A stretch of DNA of 64,000 nucleotides, taken from positions 24,304-88,303 of the forward strand of contig CAMLIK010000002.1 in the NCBI GenBank assembly GCA_946480175.1, given 5' to 3'. The notes beneath the pieces were generated by a model, which made no database searches, was not told the origin of the DNA, and saw nothing but the letters and a program-made list of their open reading frames with translations. Source of the DNA: an uncultured Gilliamella sp. (lineage in GTDB: Bacteria > Pseudomonadota > Gammaproteobacteria > Enterobacterales > Orbaceae). Position numbers and translations under genes: made by a program. Positions 10,310-21,185 of the stretch are shown one piece after another (position 1 is the stretch's first letter; each line of letters begins with the position of its first letter).

Positions 10310-10985
10310 ATTTTTTTTGAATTTTTATTTTATGTCGTTAAATTAAACCAAGTAGCTAAACTGTTTGATCAAAATGATTAAAGGCCATAATCCATATTTA
10401 TAGTTATTGATATATCGCTGAATCGAGCGGTTGGTAGCCTTATTTTAAATGGCGACAAGGGAGCTTGATTTTGCTCCTATTTAATTAAGAGATATTTCCT
10501 CATAAATCAATATTAGTGATATTGTTGATTATAAACTAGGCAAAAGGCAGCTATTATTATTAAAATAAGTAAGGCCTTGTGGTGGATTTGCATAAAACAA
10601 GTCAATAATGGCTGATGCTTGTAAAGATGATAGCCTTTATGGTTGAACGCATAAAAACAGATTATATAAGCAAAATAATAATGATTAACCGGCTCAAGAA
10701 TTTTATTAATTTTGTTAACGATCACTTTGATTGTGCTAATAAAAGCGCTTTATTTTCAATAATCCCTCATCTATTTAATATGAATGATTCTGTAGCTTGG
10801 TTATATCGTTACTGCCATTATCATAGCTCAAACGATTAATACGACGATTTATTGACTACATCATTTATCACAGGATAATTAACCTACTTTTTAAACTAAC
10901 TTACTTTTTAATAGATAAAATAGATGACGAAATTCTCATTGCCAAACCCCAATTATTTATAAACAGAGATTAAATTAAAAATACT

Positions 10986-11012
10986 TAAACTTTTTATTAA
11001 ATTGGTCGATAA
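10986..11012 (+). promoter_or_regulatory. Sigma-28 promoter for fliDST
   Basis: TAAACTTT-N11-GTCGATAA just upstream of fliD. Confidence 0.82.
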
Positions 11013-11049
11013 TACGATAGATGGATTAATTTATATTAGGATAACTATC

Positions 11050-12480
11050 ATGGGAATGAGTATATTAGGAATTGGTTCCGGTATTGATTTGAATGAAGTA
11101 TTAGATAATTTAGAAGCAGTTGAAAGAAATCGTCTTACGCCAATCAAAGCGCAACAAAAAGCCGTAAATGACAAAATAAGTGGTTTTGGTAAATTAAAGA
11201 GCGCGTTATCGACGTTTAATAGTGCAACAGCAAAGCTCCAAAAAAAAGAGATCTTCCAACCGCGCACGGTAGTAGGGAATGACAACTATTTTACCACAAA
11301 GGTAAGTAGTAATGCTCAATTGGGGAATTACACTATTAATGTTGAGCAACTAGCTACCGCTCATAGCGTTGCAACTAACAATTTTAACAAAACAACCGCA
11401 TTAGGTAATAGCAACGCAACTCGCACGCTTTCGATTGAACAAGCTAATGGGCAAAAGTTAGATGTCACTTTGTCACAAAACGAGACATCGTTGGAATCTA
11501 TCGCTAATGCAATAAATCAAGCTAAAATCACTAATCCAGATGGCTCAATCAGCGATTCAACCGTAAATGCGACTATTGTCCGTTCTGGAGCAGACAGCTA
11601 TCAATTAGTTATTACTTCAAAGGAAACGGGTGAACAACAAACCATTACGTCGATTTCATCCGATGATGATGCGTTAAATTCGTCCATTGGCTTTAATATT
11701 AATAACGCATCATCGCCAATGCATGAGGTAACCAGAGCACAAAGCGCGAAATTTACCTTTAATGGTATTGCCATCGAAAATGCATCGAACACAGTTAAGG
11801 ATATTATTCCGGGTGTAGATATTACTCTAAAAGCCGTTACGACTACGACACAGAATTTAACCATCGGTGCTGATAATGAAAAAACTCAAGAAGCACTTAA
11901 AGAATGGGTCGATGCATTTAATCAATTACAATCAACAATATCGGAATTAACCAAATACACGGCCAGTGATAGTAGTTCTAGTAGCTCAAATAATAGTAAT
12001 GGCCCACTAATTGGTAATTCGACACTGCGTAATGTCGATCAGAGCATTCGTTCTATTTTTGCTAAAGGTCAATCAGGAGAATTTTCCGTACTATCACAAA
12101 TCGGCATTAATATGAGTAAAGAAGGTACGTTAACGATTAATGAAAATGAGCTGAAAAAAGCGCTTAGCGAAAACAATGAAGCTGTCGCAGTCTTGTTTAC
12201 TGGGGATGGTGAAACGACCGGTATTGCTAACGAAGTATTTGCTAAAGTAAGTAGCTTTATTGATAGTAACGGTGCAATTGATACCGCAACAAAAGGTTTA
12301 AATACAACGTTAAGATCATTAGATAAGCGTTATGATCAAATTAGCGACTCTATTGAACAAACCATTGATCGTTATCGAGCACAATTTACTAGACTGGATA
12401 TATTAGTCAATGAATTAAATAGCACAAGCACTTACCTAACTACCCAATTTGAAATGATGGCAAATTTAAAGAAGAAATAA
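11050..12480 (+). CDS. fliD: Flagellar filament cap FliD
   Basis: MGMSILGIGSGIDLNEVLDNLEAVERNRLTPIKAQQKAVNDKISGFGKLKSAL; start moved from 11002 because the sigma-28 promoter overlaps the annotated N-terminus. Confidence 0.95.
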   Translation: MGMSILGIGSGIDLNEVLDNLEAVERNRLTPIKAQQKAVNDKISGFGKLKSALSTFNSATAKLQKKEIFQPRTVVGNDNYFTTKVSSNAQLGNYTINVEQLATAHSVATNNFNKTTALGNSNATRTLSIEQANGQKLDVTLSQNETSLESIANAINQAKITNPDGSISDSTVNATIVRSGADSYQLVITSKETGEQQTITSISSDDDALNSSIGFNINNASSPMHEVTRAQSAKFTFNGIAIENASNTVKDIIPGVDITLKAVTTTTQNLTIGADNEKTQEALKEWVDAFNQLQSTISELTKYTASDSSSSSSNNSNGPLIGNSTLRNVDQSIRSIFAKGQSGEFSVLSQIGINMSKEGTLTINENELKKALSENNEAVAVLFTGDGETTGIANEVFAKVSSFIDSNGAIDTATKGLNTTLRSLDKRYDQISDSIEQTIDRYRAQFTRLDILVNELNSTSTYLTTQFEMMANLKKK

Positions 12481-12489
12481 GGGACAGTT

Positions 12490-12870
12490 ATGTATAAAGT
12501 AGGTTCTAACGCTTATAAGCAAGTGAATTTAGAAACTAGTGTTAGTCAAGCATCGCCTCATCAATTAATTGTGTTATTATTCGATGGGGCGCTTAATGCT
12601 ATTCGTTTAGCTGATTTACATATGCAAAAAGGTAATATTCCTGATAAAGGTAAAGCGATTTCGAAAGCTATTAATATCATTGATAATGGACTTAAAAGCA
12701 GCCTTGATTTAAATCAAGGCGGTGAAATTGCCGAAAATCTGGATCAACTTTATCAATATATTAGCCAGCAACTTGTTTTGGCTAACTTGCATAATGATAG
12801 CAAAAAACTGCAAACTTGTTTTGATTTACTTGATAATATTGCCCAAGCATGGCGTGAAATAGCAGAATGA
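12490..12870 (+). CDS. fliS: Flagellar export chaperone FliS
   Basis: YKQVNLETSVSQASPHQLIVLLFDGALNAIRLADLHMQKG. Confidence 0.95.
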   Translation: MYKVGSNAYKQVNLETSVSQASPHQLIVLLFDGALNAIRLADLHMQKGNIPDKGKAISKAINIIDNGLKSSLDLNQGGEIAENLDQLYQYISQQLVLANLHNDSKKLQTCFDLLDNIAQAWREIAE

Positions 12871-12886
12871 TGGGGGAGTTTCAACT

Positions 12887-13237
12887 TTGAAAACGTCTTC
12901 GTTGTTAGGGCAATATGCACAACTTGATGAGGTTGTTAAACAAATGTTAGTTGATGCTCAACAAGGAAATTGGGAGTCATTAATCAGTTGGCAAGTTAAA
13001 TATCATCAATTAGCTGAAGATATTCGATTAACTGATGATATAACTACTGATATTGATGATATATCATTGCCACAACATGATACCATTCAAATGTATATCA
13101 ATAATATCCTTACTTATCAGCAACAATTACAACAATTGATTCGTACTCGGCATGTTGAACTGAGCAAAGTCATTGGCGAACAGGTGGATTATCAAACTAA
13201 AATTGCCAGCTATCATGAAATCGCGAATTTAATTTGA
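12887..13237 (+). CDS. fliT: FliT-like flagellar chaperone
   Basis: Small helical protein immediately downstream of fliS; assignment mainly positional. Confidence 0.65.
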   Translation: MKTSSLLGQYAQLDEVVKQMLVDAQQGNWESLISWQVKYHQLAEDIRLTDDITTDIDDISLPQHDTIQMYINNILTYQQQLQQLIRTRHVELSKVIGEQVDYQTKIASYHEIANLI

Positions 13238-13407
13238 ATAGAGAATTAAATGTCATTTAGCTTTCTTTGCTATCTAAAATCTAAACGACAATTAATTATA
13301 CTGCTAAGTTGTAGGGACCAATTAAGCTAATCTGCTGTAAATTAATCCCTAAAATACTGTGCTTTTTAACTAAAATAGTTAATTGATAAGTTAACTTTAA
13401 AAGCTGT

Positions 13408-13719
13408 TTAAATATTCATATTCATGATTTCTTGATACGCAGCCACTAATTTATTACGAAATTGAATACCAAATTGTAATGAAATAGATGACTTTTGCAT
13501 ATTCACCATCACTTCATTCAACGAGATGTTAGGTTCACCCATCTCGAAGGCTTGAGCCTGTTTGCTAGCCTGTAATTGAACTTGGTTGATTTTATCTAAT
13601 GCCATTTTAAATTCGGCTATAAAACTCGGTTCTTTGTTTATTGGTTGATTATTCAACTGCTGTTCTGGAAAGTCTAATTTAGCTAATGTTGCGCTACTAA
13701 AGGCATTAATGCTGTCCAT
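13408..13719 (-). CDS. fliE: Flagellar hook-basal body protein FliE
   Basis: SFIAEFKMALDKINQVQLQASKQAQAFEMGEPNISLNEVMVNMQKSSISLQFGIQFRNKLVAAYQEIMNMNI. Confidence 0.93.
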   Translation of the reverse strand: MDSINAFSSATLAKLDFPEQQLNNQPINKEPSFIAEFKMALDKINQVQLQASKQAQAFEMGEPNISLNEVMVNMQKSSISLQFGIQFRNKLVAAYQEIMNMNI

Positions 13720-13897
13720 AATAATAAAGGCCTATTTTCATCTTTTTAATTAAATTGAAAATTAAATTATCATAAAGATAATTATCTAAAAGCGATAACT
13801 AAAGGGTAAAGGGTGTGCTTTTTTAGCTATTGATTTTTTTAAATGGACAGATAATAGACTATAGAATTAATCTAGCCTGTTTAGAATTAGGATATAT

Positions 13898-15595
13898 ATG
13901 GATAGCCAAACTGCGGGTAACAACAAAGGCGAATCAGTATTAGATAAGTTACCTTTTATCAATCAATTAAAACAAAATCGTAAAATGCTGCTCCTTATTT
14001 TAGGAGTAATTATAATTGCTATTAGTAGTATTATCTATTTATGGATTAAAAATGATAATTACGGCGTACTATATAGTAATTTAAATGATAAAGATGGTGG
14101 TGAAATCATCAGCCAACTTGAAAAGATGAACATCCCTTATAAATTTTCTTCCGCTGGCACGACCATCTTGATTCCGGATGACAAAATTTATGATACTCGC
14201 TTGAAAATGGCCCAACAGGGTTTACCAAAAGGCGGATCTATTGGTTTTGAGTTGCTCGACAAAGAAAGTTTCGGTATGAGTCAATTCAATGAACAAATTA
14301 ACTATCAACGAGCTTTAGAAGGCGAATTATCGAGGACCATTTCGATTATTAGCAGTGTTGATGAAGCCCGAGTGCATTTAGCCATGCCTAAACCTTCTTT
14401 ATTTGTTAGAGAAAGAAAATTCCCTTCTGCATCTGTCGCATTAACGTTATTACCTGGTCGTAGTTTATCTCAAGGTCAAATTGACGCTATTATTCACTTA
14501 ATTTCAAGCAGTGTACCGGAATTACAAGCAGATAAAGTAACGATTATTGATCAAAAAGGTAATTTACTGACTGGTGAGCAATTCCGTGACAATAGCATTA
14601 ATATTGCCCAATTGGAGTATGGTGAACGAATAGAAAATTCAACGCGTGAACGCGTCGAAAGGATTATCATACCTATATTAGGTAAGCAAAATGTTAAAGT
14701 GCAAGTTAATGCAGACATTGACTTTAGTCGACAAGAATCAACAGCGGAAATCTATGATCCTAATAGTGATGTTGCCAATCAAACGATTCGTAGCAAACAA
14801 GAAGTTGATAATCGTCAATTAACATCAAGCGATACTAGTAGTGGTGTACCAGGTGCTTTAACGAATCAACCTGTTCCAACCCCTAGTGCACCAATTGATG
14901 GTGAAAATGAACCAAAAGATAACGATAAAGACGAACAGCAAAAAATGTATCATTTGCAATCGAATAGTACATTAAATTATGAAGTTAATCGTCAGGTAAT
15001 TCATAGCAAGATTCCAGAGGGACGCATCAAGCGCTTATCGGTGGCGATTTTAGTTAATTATAAATTTGTCTCAACCAATGAAACACAATCTTCAAATGAA
15101 GAAAGTTCAAATAATGAGGATAAAGATAATAACGCAACTGAAAAATGGGTAAAACTCGATCAAGAAGAACTTGCTAATATTGAAGCACTTGCGCGCCAAG
15201 CTATGGGATTTTCAGATGCACGAGGTGATTCTTTAACCGTAGCTAATTTGAAATTTACCGATCAAATTTTAGATGAAGGAAGTGACAAAATACTATTTTG
15301 GGAAAAACATGAATTATACGATATGGTAAAAACAGGTCTTAAATATTTAATTTACATTTTAGTAGCATGGTATGCATGGCGCAAAGTACTACGTCCATTG
15401 TGGATTAGATTAAAAGCTGAATATTTGAAGATTTTTGATAAAAAAGAACCTGATAGTAAGCCATCTGAGATTGTCTTAACCACTGAAGATAATGTACAAC
15501 AACAGCAACGTATCCGTGAAATTGTTGGAAAAGATCCTCGCGTAATGGCACTTATTATTCGTGGTTGGATGAGTAAAAAGGATAAGAAAAAATGA
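13898..15595 (+). CDS. fliF: Flagellar MS-ring protein FliF
   Basis: LYSNLNDKDGGEIISQLEKMNIPYKFSSAGTTILIPDDKIYDTRLKMAQQGLPKGGSIGFEL. Confidence 0.97.
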   Translation: MDSQTAGNNKGESVLDKLPFINQLKQNRKMLLLILGVIIIAISSIIYLWIKNDNYGVLYSNLNDKDGGEIISQLEKMNIPYKFSSAGTTILIPDDKIYDTRLKMAQQGLPKGGSIGFELLDKESFGMSQFNEQINYQRALEGELSRTISIISSVDEARVHLAMPKPSLFVRERKFPSASVALTLLPGRSLSQGQIDAIIHLISSSVPELQADKVTIIDQKGNLLTGEQFRDNSINIAQLEYGERIENSTRERVERIIIPILGKQNVKVQVNADIDFSRQESTAEIYDPNSDVANQTIRSKQEVDNRQLTSSDTSSGVPGALTNQPVPTPSAPIDGENEPKDNDKDEQQKMYHLQSNSTLNYEVNRQVIHSKIPEGRIKRLSVAILVNYKFVSTNETQSSNEESSNNEDKDNNATEKWVKLDQEELANIEALARQAMGFSDARGDSLTVANLKFTDQILDEGSDKILFWEKHELYDMVKTGLKYLIYILVAWYAWRKVLRPLWIRLKAEYLKIFDKKEPDSKPSEIVLTTEDNVQQQQRIREIVGKDPRVMALIIRGWMSKKDKKK

Positions 15596-16590
15596 ATTTT
15601 ACCGACGCACAAAAAGCAGCAACAATTATAATGGTCTTGGGCGAAGAGCTCGCAGCGCAAGTTATGCAATTATTAAATAGTAGAGAAGTTCAACAAATTA
15701 GTAGCGCCATGGTAGGGTTACCTCAGTTAACGCAAGAGGATCTTAGAAATGTTCTTGGTGAATGTAGAACAACGCTTGATCATTGTGCAGTATTAAACAC
15801 CGATACTAATAGTTATTTGCGATCCGTTCTAGAAAAGTCTATAGGTAGTGATAGAGCCACTCGCCTGCTTGATGAACTATTAGATACCTATGAAGAAGAT
15901 ACAACTGATGGTTTAAAAATGCTTAACTTTGTCGATGCGGCTCGAGCAGTTGATTTAATCAAAAAAGAGCATCCACAAATTATTGCCACCATATTAATTC
16001 ATTTAAATCGTGATTTAGCCGCCGAAATTTTAAATCTATTTGATGACGATTTACGTAATGATGTTACACTGCGTATTGCTACTTTCAAAGGAATAGAGCC
16101 TTCCGCGTTAGACGTCCTATCGACGTCGTTATCAACTTTATTGCATGGACAAAATATTAAACTTAATAATATGGGTGGTGTTCGTACCGCTGCAGAAATC
16201 ATTAATTTAATGAAATCACAACAAGAAGAGCTTGTTATCAATGCGTTACGAGATTATGACAACGATCTGGCACAAAAAATCATTGATGAAATGTTCTTAT
16301 TTGAAACACTTATTGAAGTGGATGACAGAAGTATTCAACGTCTTCTTAAAGAGATAGATAATGAAACCTTGATCATTGCGATGAAAGGTGCGTCAGAAGA
16401 ATTACGCGAGAAACTCTTGTCCAATATGTCACAACGTGCTGCTTCAATAATGCGTGAAGATTTACAAAATAGACCACCAGTGCGCATGTCGCAAGTCGAA
16501 ACCGAACAAAAGAAAATTGTGGTTATTGCACGACGTTTAGCCGAGGCAGGTGAGATAATCATAAATGGTGGTGATGATGAATATGTGTAA
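15592..16590 (+). CDS. fliG: Flagellar motor switch protein FliG
   Basis: KKEHPQIIATILIHLNRDLAAEIL; overlaps fliF stop. Confidence 0.95.
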   Translation: MNFTDAQKAATIIMVLGEELAAQVMQLLNSREVQQISSAMVGLPQLTQEDLRNVLGECRTTLDHCAVLNTDTNSYLRSVLEKSIGSDRATRLLDELLDTYEEDTTDGLKMLNFVDAARAVDLIKKEHPQIIATILIHLNRDLAAEILNLFDDDLRNDVTLRIATFKGIEPSALDVLSTSLSTLLHGQNIKLNNMGGVRTAAEIINLMKSQQEELVINALRDYDNDLAQKIIDEMFLFETLIEVDDRSIQRLLKEIDNETLIIAMKGASEELREKLLSNMSQRAASIMREDLQNRPPVRMSQVETEQKKIVVIARRLAEAGEIIINGGDDEYV

Positions 16591-17347
16591 TCAACCCCAT
16601 ACATTGGGTTGGAAACCATTACATTTTCAAGAATTGGCGCGGATGGAATTATCACCATTAGCAAGTCAATCTGAGTTGGAAGACTTGCAGGAAAATAAGC
16701 AGCAATCCGAGCAAGAAGAAGATAAGATTAGTATTAATACTGACGATCCTAAAATTGCTTTAGAACTCGAAAATATTAAACAACAAGCAAGAGAACAAGC
16801 CTACCAGGAAGGATTTAATCAGGGTAAAGAAGAAGGTTTTAATATTGGTAAACAAGCAGGTTATGAGGAAGGATTAGCAATAGGCAAGCAAGAAGGTCTT
16901 GAAAAAATAGAACAACAATTAAATGAAGAAAAGTTAAATAGTGCAAATTCAATCAAAAAGCTAGCAAATAGCTTTATGCAATCAGTTAATCAAATTAATG
17001 AAACTGTTACTCCAAAATTGTTCGATTTAGCTTTACTTGCTGCCGAAAAGACGGTTGGTTCACTACCGAATGTAAAACAAAAACAATTGATGCATACCAT
17101 TAAAGCAGTTATTGAACAAACGCTAATCGTCGATCCGCCAATGACGATTCGATTAAATCCAAATGACTTTGTATGGCTTGAACCACTGCTGAATGATGAA
17201 ATTGAGCGAAATGAGTGGCAGTTTATCGCCGATGCAAGTATTGAATTGGGTGGTTGCAAAATATTTACTCAAACTAATGAGATCGATGCAAGTGTCAATA
17301 ATCACTGGCAAATTATTTCAGATAGTGTGCATGGAGATGAGAGTTAA
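16577..17347 (+). CDS. fliH: Flagellar assembly protein FliH
   Basis: Repetitive EG(F/L)NxGK(E/Q)xG region typical of FliH between fliG and fliI; exact start uncertain (16565-16583). Confidence 0.88.
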   Translation: MNMCNQPHTLGWKPLHFQELARMELSPLASQSELEDLQENKQQSEQEEDKISINTDDPKIALELENIKQQAREQAYQEGFNQGKEEGFNIGKQAGYEEGLAIGKQEGLEKIEQQLNEEKLNSANSIKKLANSFMQSVNQINETVTPKLFDLALLAAEKTVGSLPNVKQKQLMHTIKAVIEQTLIVDPPMTIRLNPNDFVWLEPLLNDEIERNEWQFIADASIELGGCKIFTQTNEIDASVNNHWQIISDSVHGDES

Positions 17348-18731
17348 GGTGGAATTTTGTAGGCAGTGGTCAACTAAAATAGATAATGCGATTCAAAAAT
17401 TACAACCAGTATCATTAATTCGTCAATATGGTCGATTGGTTAAAGCATCTGGACTAGTTTTAGAAGCCGTCGGTTTAAAACTGCCTTTAGGTTCTAATTG
17501 TTTTGTTGAACGGCAATTAGAAGGTAAAATCCAAGCCGTTGAGTGTGAGGTTATCGGTTTTAATGGAAAAACCTTATATCTAATGCCATTTGAATCCACT
17601 GATGGCATATTATTAGATGCTAGAGTGTATACATCACAGTATGATTTAACCCATTTTAGCCATAAAGTTCTACCCATTGGCATTGGTTTATTAGGTCGAG
17701 TTGTCGATGCAATGGGCAAACCTCTTGATGGTAAACCATTACCGGAACATATTGAATTTGAGGGATTAATCAATAAATCATTAAACCCTCTAGCTCGTAC
17801 TCCAATTCATCAAGTTTTAGATGTTGGTATTCGAGCCATTAATGCCTTATTAACTGTTGGTCAAGGTCAACGAATGGGGCTTTTTGCCGGCTCTGGAGTC
17901 GGTAAAAGTGTGTTATTAGGTATGATGGCTCGATATACCAAAGCCGATATTATCGTGGTTGGTTTAATCGGTGAACGAGGGCGGGAAGTAAAGGATTTTA
18001 TCGAAAATATTCTAGGTGAACAAGGCCTAGCTCGTTCGGTTGTCGTTGCCGCACCAGCGGATGTATCGCCATTATTGCGTCTGCAAGGCGCGGCATACGC
18101 AACTAAGATCGCCGAAAATTTTCGCGACCAAGGATTTAATGTGTTACTTATCATGGATTCATTAACGCGATACGCCATGGCACAACGTGAAATAGCTTTA
18201 GCAATTGGTGAACCGCCAGCCACTAAAGGATATCCACCCTCAGTATTTGCAAAATTACCCGCATTAGTTGAACGAGCAGGTAATGACGCAACAGGTAAAG
18301 GAGCAATTACCGCTTTTTATACCGTACTAACCGAAGGTGATGATCAACAAGATCCTATTGCTGATTCGGCAAGAGCGATTCTTGACGGTCATATTGTTTT
18401 ATCCCGTTCTCTTGCTGAATCGGGTCATTATCCCGCTATTGATATTGAAGCATCAATAAGTCGTGTAATGACAGATTTAACTAAACCTGAGGATGAAAAA
18501 AAATCACGATTATTTAAACAATTATTTTCAAGTTTCCAGCGAAATCGTGACTTGATTAATGTTGGTGCTTATGTAGCAGGAACCGATCCTTTATTAGATA
18601 AAGCGATATTACTTTTTCCTGCTATGCAGCAATTTTTACAACAAGGAATTAATGAGCATTGTAGTTATCAAGATGCTTATCAACAATTAGTTAATATTGT
18701 TGATCAAAACGGAGATGTTAGGAAAGAATAA
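17331..18731 (+). CDS. fliI: Flagellum-specific ATP synthase FliI
   Basis: [42 protein letters not shown]-terminal extension of ORF 17193 rejected. Confidence 0.96.
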   Translation: MEMRVKVEFCRQWSTKIDNAIQKLQPVSLIRQYGRLVKASGLVLEAVGLKLPLGSNCFVERQLEGKIQAVECEVIGFNGKTLYLMPFESTDGILLDARVYTSQYDLTHFSHKVLPIGIGLLGRVVDAMGKPLDGKPLPEHIEFEGLINKSLNPLARTPIHQVLDVGIRAINALLTVGQGQRMGLFAGSGVGKSVLLGMMARYTKADIIVVGLIGERGREVKDFIENILGEQGLARSVVVAAPADVSPLLRLQGAAYATKIAENFRDQGFNVLLIMDSLTRYAMAQREIALAIGEPPATKGYPPSVFAKLPALVERAGNDATGKGAITAFYTVLTEGDDQQDPIADSARAILDGHIVLSRSLAESGHYPAIDIEASISRVMTDLTKPEDEKKSRLFKQLFSSFQRNRDLINVGAYVAGTDPLLDKAILLFPAMQQFLQQGINEHCSYQDAYQQLVNIVDQNGDVRKE

Positions 18732-19195
18732 TGGTTAATCAATATAATGGTAAATTAGCCTTTTTAACATTAAAAAAGCTAGCTGAAAAATCAGTCGATG
18801 ACAATTTGATTAAATTAAAACGTATGCATGATAATAAGCTTAATACGCAATCACAACTAGATGTTTTAAATAATTATTATAACGAATACCAGCAACGCCT
18901 AAATAATGCATTAACAAATGGCATTAAAGGATCTGAACTTAGTAATTTTAATGCCTTCATTAACGCCATAGAGCAAGGTATAGTACAACAGAAAAAGTTA
19001 TTATTAACTTTGGATATAAAACAAAAACAACTTACTAATGAGCTTAATCAATCACAAAAAAGTCTCAATACTTATACTACTTTGCTAGATAAACAACATA
19101 AAGCGCATTTAGTACAGCAAAATCGTTTACAACAAAAACTAACGGACGAGTTTGCTCAGCAGCAATTTGCAAGGAAAATACAGAATGAATATTAA
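18731..19195 (+). CDS. fliJ: Flagellar export protein FliJ
   Basis: Coiled-coil 154-aa protein between fliI and fliK. Confidence 0.85.
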   Translation: MVNQYNGKLAFLTLKKLAEKSVDDNLIKLKRMHDNKLNTQSQLDVLNNYYNEYQQRLNNALTNGIKGSELSNFNAFINAIEQGIVQQKKLLLTLDIKQKQLTNELNQSQKSLNTYTTLLDKQHKAHLVQQNRLQQKLTDEFAQQQFARKIQNEY

Positions 19196-20528
19196 TCAGT
19201 TTAGCATTACTCCATTGATATCATCTCAACTATTAGAATTAAACGATAATAATTTATCGGTTATTGAGAGTGACTTTTTTCAACAGTTATTACAATTCAA
19301 TGACAATGAAAAACCACAATTAGACAAGCACGATAATGAAGATGTAGCTGACTTACTCCCAACGTTTAAAGAGGAAAAATCCAATAAAGAAGATAAAAAC
19401 GATAGTGATGCATTAATTACGTTGTTTGTTCCACCATTGTTAAATTCACAACTTGAACAACCATCCACGTTGTTGATAGCAAAGGAGCAATTAACTGAGC
19501 AAACTGAGCAAATAGATAATAACAAACCTCTATTGGAAACTAATCTAAAAAAAATTGATAGACTATTAGAGGTCAATCCATCTGAGGTGGATAAGCAACT
19601 TATTGATATTGATCGCGATATTGCTCTTGATAACAAAGCCTCAGAAATTCTTACCTCAATTAACAATAGTGAACAATTAATCACCAAAACAAATGAACAT
19701 AACGACAATAATTTGCTACCGACTAAAAATATTCAACATCAAACGACCAAAAGTACAAACTTATTTGAAACGGTAAAAACTGAACAAATTTCGCAAGAAA
19801 GTCATCCTAAAAATATCGAGACAAGTGTTGTTAATACTGTTTTAGAACAGTCTATCACTGATAATCATTCTGATAGTAATATTACTAATTCTCATCAAGA
19901 ATCGACGTTATTAACAACCCCTAAAAATATCGAGACAAGTGTTGTTAATACAGTTTTAGAACAATCTATCAATGATAATCAATCTGATAGTAATATTACT
20001 AATTCTAATCAAGAATCGACGTTATTAACAACTGTAGTAAACAGCCAGGTTCCATCGCCCTCTTCACCATCAGTAGCTGTTGCTCAATTAAATATGACTT
20101 TACCAATGCCAATGGATATTGCTAAATGGCAAGCGTCATTAAATGAACAAATTAGTTTAATTACTCGGCAGGGTATTCAAAATGCGGAAATAAAATTACA
20201 CCCGGAAGAATTAGGCTCATTACATATTAAGTTAGCAATGATAGATGAGAAAATGGATCTTCATATGACCGTTGCTCATAATGTGGTTAAAAGCGTTTTA
20301 GAATTAGCTTTGCCACAATTAAGAACTTCACTTGAAGAACAGGGCATTACATTACAACAAACAAATATTAGTGATTCTTCAATGATGGATGATTCCAAAC
20401 AGTCGACATCTTATAGGCAAAAACAACAATTTGAACCTGAATTATTTTTAGATGACGAAAAACAAGCTAAACAAGAATCTAGCCATAATACAGATGTTAT
20501 TCAATCAGGATTAAGTATTTTTGCCTAA
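19185..20528 (+). CDS. fliK: Flagellar hook-length control protein FliK
   Basis: C-terminal LHPEELGSLHIKLAMIDEKMDLHMTVAHNVVKSVLELALPQLRTSLEEQGI; MNINQFSIT start. Confidence 0.93.
   Translation: MNINQFSITPLISSQLLELNDNNLSVIESDFFQQLLQFNDNEKPQLDKHDNEDVADLLPTFKEEKSNKEDKNDSDALITLFVPPLLNSQLEQPSTLLIAKEQLTEQTEQIDNNKPLLETNLKKIDRLLEVNPSEVDKQLIDIDRDIALDNKASEILTSINNSEQLITKTNEHNDNNLLPTKNIQHQTTKSTNLFETVKTEQISQESHPKNIETSVVNTVLEQSITDNHSDSNITNSHQESTLLTTPKNIETSVVNTVLEQSINDNQSDSNITNSNQESTLLTTVVNSQVPSPSSPSVAVAQLNMTLPMPMDIAKWQASLNEQISLITRQGIQNAEIKLHPEELGSLHIKLAMIDEKMDLHMTVAHNVVKSVLELALPQLRTSLEEQGITLQQTNISDSSMMDDSKQSTSYRQKQQFEPELFLDDEKQAKQESSHNTDVIQSGLSIFA
19806..20033 (+). repeat. Two-copy 114-bp (38-aa) tandem repeat inside fliK
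   Basis: PKNIETSVVNTVLEQSI(T/N)DN(H/Q)SDSNITNS(H/N)QESTLLTT twice, adjacent. Confidence 0.95.
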
Positions 20529-20709
20529 ATAATAGTTATGACAATGATGCGAAGGGTTAATAATTGAGAATTAAAAAGATTGAATAAGTACTGTTTTTAT
20601 TGCCTATTCATTGAATTAATTCTTAAACGATGATTTATCATTTTTACGTTTTTTGGCTATTCAGACAGCTATAGCCATTTCATTTAATTTCACTGAGACG
20701 ATAATAAAT

Positions 20710-21180
20710 ATGCCAACTAACAAAAAAAAAATAAGTATTTTAAATTTAATACTTATTCTAATTGCATTATTAGCAATCGGTTTCGCTGCTTATTTATGGT
20801 TTAACAAGCAACCTAACAAGACAGCAGAGATAAAAAAAGAGGAGCCGGAAGTGTTAGCTCCAGTCTTTTTAACATTAAAACCATTTACCCTTTCACTACC
20901 ACCTTCTGAAAATAATTTAGAGGCAAATAAAGTTCTATATATTGGTATGGTATTACGAATTGCAGACGAAGAACAAAAAAGCATATTGTTAGAATATCTG
21001 CCAGAAATAAGAAGTGATATATTGTTGTTAACATCAAAACAGTATATTAATAATTTAAAGACAGAGTCCGGCAAGCTTGAATTAAAAGAACAAATAAAAG
21101 CAGCATTATCTCGTCAATACGATGCAAAACATTCAATAAAAATTGATGAAGTGTTATTCACCGATTTCATTGTAAGGTAA
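20710..21180 (+). CDS. fliL: Flagellar basal body-associated protein FliL
   Basis: MPTNKKKISILNLILILIALLAIGFAAYLWF TM plus FliL domain; upstream of fliM. Confidence 0.9.
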   Translation: MPTNKKKISILNLILILIALLAIGFAAYLWFNKQPNKTAEIKKEEPEVLAPVFLTLKPFTLSLPPSENNLEANKVLYIGMVLRIADEEQKSILLEYLPEIRSDILLLTSKQYINNLKTESGKLELKEQIKAALSRQYDAKHSIKIDEVLFTDFIVR

Positions 21181-21185
21181 TTATT

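Noticed and set aside
10615-10839. 74-aa + strand ORF between fliC and fliD
   Set aside because: No recognisable domain, no clear ribosome-binding site, overlaps a competing minus-strand ORF.
11002-11049. N-terminal extension of fliD ORF
   Set aside because: Overlaps the sigma-28 -10 element and would precede the transcription start.
15352-15669. Antisense and overlapping short ORFs throughout (e.g. 15352-15669, 16335-16664, 19280-19708, 29653-29985, 59470-59760)
   Set aside because: All lie opposite clear conserved genes, with no recognisable protein features.
17193-17330. N-terminal extension of fliI ORF
   Set aside because: Overlaps fliH coding sequence; FliI homology begins around [17 protein letters not shown]; start set near 17331-17349.
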